Source: Acidobacteria bacterium 5-1 (GTDB taxonomy: Bacteria > Acidobacteriota > Blastocatellia > Pyrinomonadales > Pyrinomonadaceae). From it: a DNA stretch of 34,064 nt. The position numbers and the translations under genes were made by a program. This document shows, piece after piece, positions 6,870 to 14,254 of the stretch; the first letter of the stretch is position 1, and the number at the start of each line of letters is the position of its first letter. The stretch is from NCBI GenBank assembly GCA_002050455.1, contig MWZA01000171.1:1-34064 (forward strand), given 5' to 3'. The notes under the pieces are model-generated. The model did not search any database, was not told where the DNA came from, and worked only from the letters and a program-made list of their open reading frames with translations.

Positions 6870-7601
6870 ATGACAGTAGATTTCAAATTTTTACTTAAAG
6901 AACCGGATTTTTCCGTTCGTGGAAAATTGACTATTGAAGCAATCGCGCCGCTTTCGATGGTGGCGAGCTTGCCGGGCAAATACTATCGTAGTCAGCCCGA
7001 ACCAACTCCGCAAATGCTTTATGGAATGATTGAAAACGCGCTGGGTTGGCACATTTCCGTTAAAGAAAGAAATGAACTCGGCAAAAAATTAAAAAAGAAA
7101 TTTGGAACGGAATTGGGAAAATCAGGCGTTGGCTTTGTTAGTTTGTTGCAATTTCATTTGCGTTTCGGAACTTCTTGTTTGCCGCCGCTTCTTCATTTTG
7201 ACGATTATTGGACACAGCATTTGAGAGGCGGCGGCTTTATCGGTGGAAGCAGAAATTATGACAATCGTTTAATTCCACTGATGAACGCGCAGCGTGGCGG
7301 ACAAATCAACATCGGCGACCAAAGCGAAGAGAAAGGTTTTAGCAAAGACCCGAACAAAATTAACGATTTCAAAGACGGCGACGGCGTTCACGTCAATGTC
7401 GTGCGCGACCTTTTTCCGCAATATTATTCCAGCCCGACACCACGCGAATATATTTTGCCGAAAGGAAAATATAAATTCGTCGTCGAAACTTCAAACGCGC
7501 TGGCAGAAATGATTGGCGAAGCAATTGAAAATCCAGCTGCACCGCTTTATTTAGGTTCAAACGACGGTTGGATTGAAGCCGAATGGGAGGTTTTAACGTG
7601 A
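6870..7601 (+). CDS. cas5: Cascade subunit Cas5
   Basis: Cas5 binds the 5' repeat tag of the crRNA and caps the Cascade backbone. The 243-residue protein opens with a RAMP-type strand and a Cas5-like segment (LTIEAIAPLSMVASLPGKYY, then PTPQMLYGMIENALGWHI), where the P-T-P-x-M-L-Y-G-x-x-x-x-A-L-G pattern is the recognisable Cas5 block. The start at 6870 is favoured over the ATG at 6843 because an AGAGGAAG ribosome site sits just before it. Its position directly after cas6 and before cas8 matches my memory of the Pging layout (Cas5p). It overlaps the next gene by 4 bp. The tRNA lies 47 bp upstream, so tRNA maturation would cut any cas6-cas5 message. Confidence 0.82.
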   Translation: MTVDFKFLLKEPDFSVRGKLTIEAIAPLSMVASLPGKYYRSQPEPTPQMLYGMIENALGWHISVKERNELGKKLKKKFGTELGKSGVGFVSLLQFHLRFGTSCLPPLLHFDDYWTQHLRGGGFIGGSRNYDNRLIPLMNAQRGGQINIGDQSEEKGFSKDPNKINDFKDGDGVHVNVVRDLFPQYYSSPTPREYILPKGKYKFVVETSNALAEMIGEAIENPAAPLYLGSNDGWIEAEWEVLT

Positions 7602-9298
7602 AAGATTTATTGACAAATTTGATTCACCCTTATTCGCGTTATGGTTTGGCGGTTGCTTTGCTGGAAGCCAGAACTTCGCCTGATGAATTAACCGAAGAAA
7701 ATGTTTCCGAATTTCTCGCACAAACTATTGAACTAGGATTAGAAAATTTTAGATTTGCAACTGACGACAATCCGCAAACGACAAACGTTCTGCATTTTTA
7801 TACAATAAAATCAAAAGATTTAAGACAAAACAGCAAACTCATTCAATCCGCCGGACTCGCCGCGCAAGGTAAGTATCTTGCGCCAACCATTTTAACAACC
7901 GATGGTGACGCGAAAGGAACTTTCGACAATGCAATTAAAATTTTGGAGTTGTTGGAAAAGGGTTCGCCACTTGAAAGCAAATATGTTTTGAGCCGTTCTT
8001 TCGCACCGACAACTGCCAAAATCAACAATGGACGCGGTTCGCAATCACCACCGGATGGAACTTTGTTTGAAGCCGCTTGTTCTGTAATTACGACTTTAAC
8101 CAAAATAAAACCGGCAGCTTGGATTGACGGCAGAAATACAATTATTGTTCCTGATTTGTCACTTGAAGAAAAAAATGTTGATGGTCGTAAAGTTATCGAA
8201 TTAAAAAATTTCGTTGACCTTTTTTCTCAAATGATGATAACGGGTCAAAAAGAAGGCTTAATGAATGCCACACTGCAACCAAAAAAGATAAAAGAAAGTT
8301 CCGCCGCAAAAGAAACCGACAAGACAGAAACGGAAGAAAATAAACCCGCGAAATCCGAATATCGTCGCCCAAAAATCTTCAATGGAAATTATCCTTTTGC
8401 GCCGAGAAATTCGGCGTTTGGGGCAATTGGTTTATTAGCGGCAATCGGCAGATGGGGGAAAATGGCGGGCAAAGTTGCTTGGGCAAAGGAAGTTTTAGAA
8501 TCAATCGCCGGAAAAAAGGACGACCCGACAAAACCGAGCCGTCCGCTTTATCTCATCAGTTATGACGCAATCGAGCAAGTTCAATTTACGCATCACGTCG
8601 TCGGACTTTCGGTTTCGGGCGCACTTTCCGAAATGATTGAATCTCTGGCGCGTGAAACCAGACTTTATGCTGATATGGACGGTGATTTTCCAAATCATTA
8701 TGATTCAAAATTCAAAACAAATTATGAACTTTTTGGTTTGATGGCAAACCGTTTTTTACAACTTTTTACTCAACCCGCGTTTCAAGATTTTTTGGCATTT
8801 CGGGCGGAGTATTCAATAAAAATCGAACCACTTTTAAAGGAGTATTTTATGGAAACAAGAAAAATAAATCGTGAAATTGTCGAATCGGCGCGTGCGCTTG
8901 GACAATGGCTAAATCGTATGGCTTACTTTGTCGCAAAAGGCGAAGTAGAAAAAGAGAAAAACTTGTCTGATTTGGAACAAGCTAAGAAAATTCGACAAGT
9001 CAAAGCGAAAATTTTAACTGCAATTGAGAGTGCGGTAATGAGTGCGAAAACTCCACAAGAAATGTTTTCACTCACATCAATTCGCGCTGTCAGACTTTCA
9101 AACGAAGAAATGCCTGCAACAGTATCTATTTTTGAAGATGAGGCAATCGTTGGCGAAAAACTTTCGCTAAAAGACTCAAAACACTTGCTTACTGCTTACC
9201 TACGTTTGCAGTCGTCTTTTGTGAAGAGAGAAAACAAAATGGATTCGACTGAGCAAAATTCGCCAGTCATTGATGAAAAATATCCGATAGAAAATTAG
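7598..9298 (+). CDS. cas8: Divergent large Cascade subunit Cas8 (Csp2-like)
   Basis: Placed by position and size (566 residues) as the large subunit, which recognises the PAM and recruits Cas3. Visible traits: a charged, low-complexity linker at about 224-252 (KKIKESSAAKETDKTETEEN) dividing two folded halves, then a conserved-looking YPFAPRNSAFGAIGLLAAIG segment, and a helical C-terminal third that might supply small-subunit function since no cas11 gene is present. I recall Csp2 occupying this position in Pging systems, but large subunits diverge too fast to settle by eye. The GTG start at 7598 is set by GGGAGG at 7585-7590 and forms a 4-bp overlap (GTGA) with the cas5 stop, meaning translational coupling. 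Confidence 0.75.
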   Translation: MKDLLTNLIHPYSRYGLAVALLEARTSPDELTEENVSEFLAQTIELGLENFRFATDDNPQTTNVLHFYTIKSKDLRQNSKLIQSAGLAAQGKYLAPTILTTDGDAKGTFDNAIKILELLEKGSPLESKYVLSRSFAPTTAKINNGRGSQSPPDGTLFEAACSVITTLTKIKPAAWIDGRNTIIVPDLSLEEKNVDGRKVIELKNFVDLFSQMMITGQKEGLMNATLQPKKIKESSAAKETDKTETEENKPAKSEYRRPKIFNGNYPFAPRNSAFGAIGLLAAIGRWGKMAGKVAWAKEVLESIAGKKDDPTKPSRPLYLISYDAIEQVQFTHHVVGLSVSGALSEMIESLARETRLYADMDGDFPNHYDSKFKTNYELFGLMANRFLQLFTQPAFQDFLAFRAEYSIKIEPLLKEYFMETRKINREIVESARALGQWLNRMAYFVAKGEVEKEKNLSDLEQAKKIRQVKAKILTAIESAVMSAKTPQEMFSLTSIRAVRLSNEEMPATVSIFEDEAIVGEKLSLKDSKHLLTAYLRLQSSFVKRENKMDSTEQNSPVIDEKYPIEN

Positions 9299-9323
9299 AA
9301 AAATTTCAAACAGGAGAAAAACT

Positions 9324-10253
9324 ATGGAAATCAAAGGAATACTTGTAACGCTTCTCGCGCCGATGACCGACCACATTGCCAACGGCGGCGAAAAGATTTT
9401 GGGAAACGCTTCGTCAATCAAACAACGTCCTGACGGGCGCGTTTATATTTCAGGACAAAAACAACGCCACGCACTTTTCAGCGCGATGGAACGCTTGAAT
9501 TTTTCAGACGGCAAACGCGGCGAAACTTATGTTTCAAACGGCGACGGCACGACGACAATTATCGAAAAAGATTTACGCGCCGATTTGGGCGGTTTTTTGC
9601 AAACCAAAAAGGAAAGTTATTCAGGACGCAGAACCGCGCCTTTGACCGCTACGCCAGCCGTTGCGCTTGAACCGAGCGAAGTCGGACGCGATTTGTTGAT
9701 TCGTCTGAAAGTCAACGAAAACAAAGACACTCGTGACCAAGCCTTGGCAACCCGTGAATACAGCCAAGACGATATGATGCTGATGAGCTTTTTTATTGAC
9801 ATCGGCGCGGTTAGCATTCGCAAGGATTTCACCTATGAAGGCGAAATGCACTTGCAAACAAATTACAAAAAGCACGTTGACGAAAACGAAAGAAAACGCC
9901 GCGTCAAACTGGCTTTAGAAGCAACAAACTCTTTGACTGATTACGCCAACAACGCCCGAAATGCGACGAGCGGCGAACCGCAGAAAGTTTTAATTGTCTT
10001 CGACTCGAAATTGAGCCGGAAAGCCGCCCGCTATTTCACCGCCGAAGAACCCGAACAGAAAAACATTTTGCGCGAACTTGAAAAACGCAACGCGATTTAT
10101 TTCTTCGGCGACGATACGGCAAGCGAAGGCGACAGCGTTTTTGATGCTTACGAAAAAGCCGCAGAATTCTTGGACGAAAACACTTTGTTTGACCCAAGCG
10201 GCGACGCACAACCGATTACCACCGACGAATATGAGCAGCAATCAAAAGCCTAA
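9324..10253 (+). CDS. cas7: Cascade backbone subunit Cas7 (DevR/Csp1-like)
   Basis: Several copies of Cas7 coat the spacer part of the crRNA to form the Cascade spine. The 309-residue protein starts with the RAMP signature of the DevR/Cst2/Csp1 superfamily (MEIKGILVTLLAPMTDHIAN, then GRVYISGQKQRHALF, the glycine and arginine-rich block expected near the N-terminus). The acidic tail after about residue 265 is probably disordered. The ATG has an AGGAG ribosome site 7 bp upstream. Its last 23 bp overlap the start of cas3, which couples expression of the two genes. Confidence 0.88.
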   Translation: MEIKGILVTLLAPMTDHIANGGEKILGNASSIKQRPDGRVYISGQKQRHALFSAMERLNFSDGKRGETYVSNGDGTTTIIEKDLRADLGGFLQTKKESYSGRRTAPLTATPAVALEPSEVGRDLLIRLKVNENKDTRDQALATREYSQDDMMLMSFFIDIGAVSIRKDFTYEGEMHLQTNYKKHVDENERKRRVKLALEATNSLTDYANNARNATSGEPQKVLIVFDSKLSRKAARYFTAEEPEQKNILRELEKRNAIYFFGDDTASEGDSVFDAYEKAAEFLDENTLFDPSGDAQPITTDEYEQQSKA

Positions 10254-12534
10254 GCCGATTGCCAAACCGACGGGCGTTTTGCTTGAAGAACACATCGAGA
10301 ATCTTTTAAAGCAAGCCGAAATTGCTTTGAAAATGCGCCCGTTTGTCGTGCGAAAATATCTTGAATTGACAGGCGAAGATTTTGCTTCGGCGGTCAAGCA
10401 AAGTGCGCGTTGGCACGACGAAGGCAAAAAGCATAAAGATTGGCAAGGTGCTTGCCAAAAGGATTTTGAAATTTACCAAACTTTTAGCGAAGCCAAAAAG
10501 AAATCTTTACCACATAGTTGGGCAAAGCATATTCAAAAAGCCGGAATCAGACACGAATTAGCTTCGCTCGAAATTATTTACCGCTTGCAAGCAAATGTTT
10601 CCGTTCCAGTTAGAGTTGCAGTTGCGGCGCATCATGGCAAACTCGGCGAAAAGCACGAACATAGATGGCAGGAACATAAAGAATTTCAAAAGTTTTGGGA
10701 TGAATTTTACGGACTCGGACATTCATTTCAAACAGGCGAGAAGGAAAGTTTTGAGCAAGCAATTTTGGAGCGTTATCGTTTTGCAGGTGTTCGTGCTTGG
10801 TTACAGATGATTGACCACCGCGCCAGCGCGTTTGAAGACAGTCAAGAATTGCCGCCGCTCGGAACTTTTTCATACAAATTTCCTTGGAAAGGTAAAGAAC
10901 GCGGCGTTCAAAAGTTGGTCAAAGAAATTTGGGACGAACCATTTGCAATTCTTCGTGCGCCGACGGGCGCGGGAAAAACCGATGCAGCTTTGCTTTGGGC
11001 AAATCATCAAGTCGAAAAAGGACGCGCCGACCGTTTGATTGTGGCGATGCCAACACGCTTTACGGCAAACGCGCTTTCCATTTCTACGACCGAAAAGAAC
11101 TTCAAAAACTTGGGTGATGCTGGACTTTATCATTCAAGCGCGTGGTATCAGCGCATCAAAGACAAACTGAATCCAACTTGGAAAGAAAAATCTTTTATTA
11201 ACAAAGAGCAAGAGTTAGCGCGGAAATTAGAAACGCCCTTTACCGTAACGACAATTGACCATCTTTGCATTTCGCTGACCGGAACACGCGAAGACCATCA
11301 CGCCATCTTTTTTGGCTTGGCTCATTCGTGCGTCGTGATTGACGAGTCTGATTTTTACGACGATTTCACGCAACAAAATATTGTTACTTTGCTTCGTGCT
11401 TTGCGAATTTTGAAAGTTCCGGTTTTGCTAATGAGCGCAACCGTTCCAGAATCAGCGCGGGAAACTTTTTCTAAATCCGGTTTTACGATTGAAAAAATTC
11501 ACGCTGACAATTCTGATATTGAGCGTGAGCGATGTTCGATAAAACGCTATGGGAAATCCGAAAAGCCCGAAGAAATCGAAGAACTTTTGGAACGCGCTTT
11601 GAAGCAGCCAACAATTATTTACGCTAACACAGTTTCACGCGCACAGGCTTATTACAATTGGTTTAGAGCGCGAGATTGCGACGGCATTATTTCGTATCAC
11701 AGCCGTTTTACCGAACCGCACAAGGTGGAAAAAGAAAATCTTCTGCGCGAAATGCTCGGCAAAGAAACTTGGGAAAAAGGAATGCAACACGGCGTTGCGA
11801 TTCTGACGCAAATCGGAGAAATCAGCGTCAACATCAGCGCGGATTTAATGATTTCGGATTTATGTCCGCTTGACAGATTGGCTCAACGAGTCGGCAGACT
11901 TTCTCGTTTTTCCGAAAACATCGGCGAACTTTTTGTTATCGAACCGCAAAGAACAAATAAAAAAGGTGAAATCGAATTTTATCCCGCACCTTACGGCTCA
12001 TTTAGTCCGAATAGCGGTTGGCAAACATCGGAAGCCTTAGCGATGTCAAACGAACTTTTGAAAGACGGAATTTACAGTGCGAAAGATTTTGTTGGTTTGG
12101 TTAATCAACTGTATCCGAGTGAATTAAACATCGAACCGCATGTTCGCGCAAATATCCGCGCACTCGAAGATATGGTTGTCACGAATTGGCTGATTTTGCC
12201 AGTAATAAAAGTTGAGCAAGATGATGACAACGTAGAAGGTAAATGGAAATCGCGTGATATTGCGCCGCAAACAACCGTGTTTGCTGACTATGACATTTGG
12301 TTTGACAATAAAACTACTTATTTCGATAACCAAAGCGAGCGAAAAGAGTTTGAGATGCGATACGGAATTCAATGCTACTCTTGGCAAATAAAAAGAGCAA
12401 TTGAAGAAAACTGGATTGACCCAGTTACATTCACAATTCGTGAGGAAGATGAGGTCTTATTTATAGTTAATTCAAAGTTCTACGATTCTGAAATTGGTCT
12501 AAATTTTCCTTTTGAAAAAGAAATTGACGATTAA
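10231..12534 (+). CDS. cas3: CRISPR-associated helicase-nuclease Cas3
   Basis: Cas3 unwinds and degrades DNA marked by Cascade. The 767-residue protein has an N-terminal HD nuclease domain (ARWHDEGKKHKDW, H62-D63, and VAAHHGKLGEKH) and a C-terminal superfamily 2 helicase: Walker A APTGAGKT (about 243-250), motif II DESD (371-374), motif III SAT (402-404) and motif VI QRVGRLSR (from 552). HD and helicase in one chain argue against subtype I-A and for I-B-like systems. The frame is open upstream to 10078, but that part lies inside cas7, so the ATG at 10231 is the likely start. Motif II DESD is less usual than DEAH/DECH in Cas3. Confidence 0.93.
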   Translation: MSSNQKPKPIAKPTGVLLEEHIENLLKQAEIALKMRPFVVRKYLELTGEDFASAVKQSARWHDEGKKHKDWQGACQKDFEIYQTFSEAKKKSLPHSWAKHIQKAGIRHELASLEIIYRLQANVSVPVRVAVAAHHGKLGEKHEHRWQEHKEFQKFWDEFYGLGHSFQTGEKESFEQAILERYRFAGVRAWLQMIDHRASAFEDSQELPPLGTFSYKFPWKGKERGVQKLVKEIWDEPFAILRAPTGAGKTDAALLWANHQVEKGRADRLIVAMPTRFTANALSISTTEKNFKNLGDAGLYHSSAWYQRIKDKLNPTWKEKSFINKEQELARKLETPFTVTTIDHLCISLTGTREDHHAIFFGLAHSCVVIDESDFYDDFTQQNIVTLLRALRILKVPVLLMSATVPESARETFSKSGFTIEKIHADNSDIERERCSIKRYGKSEKPEEIEELLERALKQPTIIYANTVSRAQAYYNWFRARDCDGIISYHSRFTEPHKVEKENLLREMLGKETWEKGMQHGVAILTQIGEISVNISADLMISDLCPLDRLAQRVGRLSRFSENIGELFVIEPQRTNKKGEIEFYPAPYGSFSPNSGWQTSEALAMSNELLKDGIYSAKDFVGLVNQLYPSELNIEPHVRANIRALEDMVVTNWLILPVIKVEQDDDNVEGKWKSRDIAPQTTVFADYDIWFDNKTTYFDNQSERKEFEMRYGIQCYSWQIKRAIEENWIDPVTFTIREEDEVLFIVNSKFYDSEIGLNFPFEKEIDD

Positions 12535-12596
12535 GGAAACTAATTACCATTCAAGGCACATAAGTTTGTTGGGTATAATCGGGTATAACATTGACT

Positions 12597-12689
12597 ATGA
12601 TTGATTCTATCGAAAACATCACGATTGAATTTTCGCCGTCGCACGAGATTTTCAGTTTGATTTTTGAAATTGACGAACCTAAAGATTAA
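12597..12689 (+). CDS. Possible 30-residue small protein after cas3
   Basis: The frame encodes MIDSIENITIEFSPSHEIFS and ten further residues ending in EIDEPKD. It starts 18 bp after a perfect TATAAT (12574-12579), though the matching -35 is poor (TTCAAG at 18 bp) and no Shine-Dalgarno is visible. I do not recognise it. The amphipathic, acidic pattern could be real or a leftover of a larger gene. It lies between cas3 and the mini-array promoter. Confidence 0.25.
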   Translation: MIDSIENITIEFSPSHEIFSLIFEIDEPKD

Positions 12690-12746
12690 CGCAATAAATT
12701 CAGATGGATTGGAATTTTATTTTCACTTGGTAGAAATTTGCTAAAT

Positions 12747-12775
12747 TTGAGAATAGGTTTGGCATTTGAGATAAA
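12747..12775 (+). promoter_or_regulatory. Promoter of the embedded mini-CRISPR
   Basis: A -35 TTGAGA (12747-12752), exactly 17 bp, then a -10 GATAAA (12770-12775). Transcription would start near 12782, about 20 bp before the first degenerate repeat. The layout (promoter, short leader, degenerate repeat) repeats that seen at 6558-6664. Confidence 0.5.
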
Positions 12776-12801
12776 ATTTATGCAATCAATTTTTGGATAA
12801 A

Positions 12802-12899
12802 TCCTTAATTTAATCAGTGTGGAATTGAAACATAGTTTGCAAACTACGCGCTTGCTGTATCACCTGAAACTTTTAATTGAACCGATGCGGAATTAAAAC
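12802..12899 (+). CRISPR. Two-repeat degenerate mini-CRISPR inside the cas operon
   Basis: Repeat 1 (12802-12831) has six mismatches to the array repeat, all in its first 16 bases; its last 14 bases are perfect, so the 5' handle of a crRNA would be normal. The 38-bp spacer is 12832-12869. Repeat 2 (12870-12899) has three mismatches (A15G, T19C, G26A). The spacer opens with the perfect palindrome TAGTTTGCAAACTA (12833-12846). The pair stands 3.3 kb from the main array, has its own promoter, and ends 14 bp before the next gene's ATG. This suggests a dedicated regulatory crRNA, though a decayed second array is possible. Confidence 0.85.
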
Positions 12900-12913
12900 A
12901 CGGAGCGGACTTT

Positions 12914-13246
12914 ATGCAAACAACATTTGAACAGGCAGTTGAAGTTATTCGGGAACTTTCGGCTGACGATTTTGAAAAATTGGAAGAATGGATTGAAAAG
13001 AGAAAATCGGAACAATCGGCGGAAGAAAATACCGAGCAGGATATATATCAAAAAAGGATGAACTGGCTGAAAGCCAATCGCGCCGAATATGGCGGTCAGT
13101 ATGTTGTTCTTGATGGCGATAGGCTTTTAGGCGTTGCGCCGACTTATCCGCAGGGAAGAAAAATTGCCGAGGCTTGCGGTGTTCCCGATGCTTTTGTCAA
13201 TTATCTTTCCCGACCGGACGAAGAAGGTTTTACGGGAGGCTGGTAA
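12914..13246 (+). CDS. Small DUF5678-like protein within the cas operon
   Basis: A 110-residue protein of unknown function. Residues 1-50 form a charged helix pair (ELSADDFEKLEEWIEKRKSE). Residues 52-100 (NWLKANRAEYGGQYVVLDGD, RLLGVAPTYPQGRKIAEACG) match my memory of DUF5678, short proteins often encoded next to retropepsin-like proteins. The GGAG ribosome site lies just beyond the second degenerate CRISPR repeat, so Cas6 cutting in that repeat would fall in the 5' leader of this message. The stop overlaps the next gene's start (TAATG). It is not a known cas gene; toxin-antitoxin or accessory roles are guesses from the two-gene format. Confidence 0.7.
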   Translation: MQTTFEQAVEVIRELSADDFEKLEEWIEKRKSEQSAEENTEQDIYQKRMNWLKANRAEYGGQYVVLDGDRLLGVAPTYPQGRKIAEACGVPDAFVNYLSRPDEEGFTGGW

Positions 13247-13653
13247 TGGCGGAGAGTATAAATTTCGTGAAGTCGTTTGCATACGACGCGGGACAAAACG
13301 GTATTAATGTTCCGGTTGAAATAAAACTTTCCGGCAAAGTCGCGGCTTTCGATGCCAAGATTGAAACCGGCTCGACAAACTGCATTTTCGCCCGAAAATT
13401 CGGCGAGGAAATCGGAATCGAGATTGAAAACGGCTTGCCGAAACGTATCAGAACGGTAAGGGAAAGTTTTTTGACTTATGAACATGAAGTTAGGCTCGCG
13501 GTTTTGGGCTATGATTTCGATGTTTTAGTTTGCTTTGCCGAAGACGCTGAATTTCAAACGAATGTTTTGGGAAGATACGGCTTTTTAATGCAAATCAAAC
13601 TCGGTTTGATTGATTATGAAGGCAAAGTTTTGATTAGTCCGTATGACGCATAA
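13246..13653 (+). CDS. Retropepsin-like aspartyl protease fold protein
   Basis: The 135-residue protein resembles single-domain clan AA retropepsin-like proteases. The block AAFDAKIETGSTNCIFARKF, followed by an LGYDFDVLVCFAED strand and a late VLGRYGFLMQIKLGLIDYEG segment, follows the usual order D-T-G, flap, then I-L-G. The catalytic motif reads E-T-G-S (about 44-47) where D-T-G/D-S-G is expected, so activity is doubtful. The ATG at 13246 has GGGAGG six bases upstream and overlaps the stop of the DUF5678-like gene by one base, so the two are translated together. It lies 20 bp before cas4. Confidence 0.65.
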   Translation: MAESINFVKSFAYDAGQNGINVPVEIKLSGKVAAFDAKIETGSTNCIFARKFGEEIGIEIENGLPKRIRTVRESFLTYEHEVRLAVLGYDFDVLVCFAEDAEFQTNVLGRYGFLMQIKLGLIDYEGKVLISPYDA

Positions 13654-13673
13654 AACATTATACGTATAGCACA

Positions 13674-14171
13674 ATGAACGAACTCACGAAATTTACGGGG
13701 ACGGAAGTCGGATATTATTTTATCTGCCGGAAAAAACTGTGGTGGTTTCATCACGGCATCCAGATGGAAACCGAATCAGACCGCGTGAAGTTGGGGAAGC
13801 TCGTTCACGAAAAATCTTACGAGCGCAAGAAAAAGGAAATCTCGATTGACGGGAAGATTGTGCTTGATTGGCAGGCGGACGGCGTGATTCACGAAGTCAA
13901 ACTTACCGATAGTATGGAAGAAGCGCACGAGTTTCAGCTGCTTTATTACATTTATTATCTCAAGCAAAAAGGTGTTAAAGGTTTACGCGGACAGATTGAT
14001 TATCCGAAGTTGCGGCAAACGCAAATCGTCGAATTAACTGCCGAAAAAGAATCGGAACTCGAAAGGGCTTTGCAGGAAATGGAGAAAATCAGTTCGATGG
14101 ATGCGCCGCCGGAAGTCGAATTTATGAAGATTTGTCGTTCGTGCAGTTATGCCGAACTTTGTTGGGGATGA
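13674..14171 (+). CDS. cas4: CRISPR adaptation exonuclease Cas4
   Basis: Cas4 trims pre-spacers and helps choose PAM and orientation during acquisition. The 165-residue protein has the order expected of the compact form: first cysteine in YYFICRKKLWWF, RecB-type nuclease residues (DWQADGVIHEVKLT with D and E-x-K, then QLLYYIYYL), and a C-terminal cluster CRSCSYAELCWG that completes the iron-sulfur site. The length is normal for type I-B Cas4. The start has no strong ribosome site. It is not fused to Cas1, unlike in Myxococcus-type loci. Confidence 0.92.
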   Translation: MNELTKFTGTEVGYYFICRKKLWWFHHGIQMETESDRVKLGKLVHEKSYERKKKEISIDGKIVLDWQADGVIHEVKLTDSMEEAHEFQLLYYIYYLKQKGVKGLRGQIDYPKLRQTQIVELTAEKESELERALQEMEKISSMDAPPEVEFMKICRSCSYAELCWG

Positions 14172-14219
14172 ACCGATTGCGGATTGCGGAATAACTATGA
14201 ACTTGGTATTTCGCAAATA

Positions 14220-14250
14220 ATCCAAAATCCAAAATCTAAAATCCAAAATT
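14220..14250. repeat. Heptamer repeat (ATCCAAA)n directly before cas1
   Basis: Four tandem copies of ATCCAAA (one as ATCTAAA) fill 14220-14247 and end 4 bp before the cas1 ATG. The same motif recurs at 23330-23371 and 28497-28645. A preceding GATTGCG doublet (14175-14189) is another heptamer. No Shine-Dalgarno remains in front of cas1. Confidence 0.8.
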
Positions 14251-14254
14251 GAAT

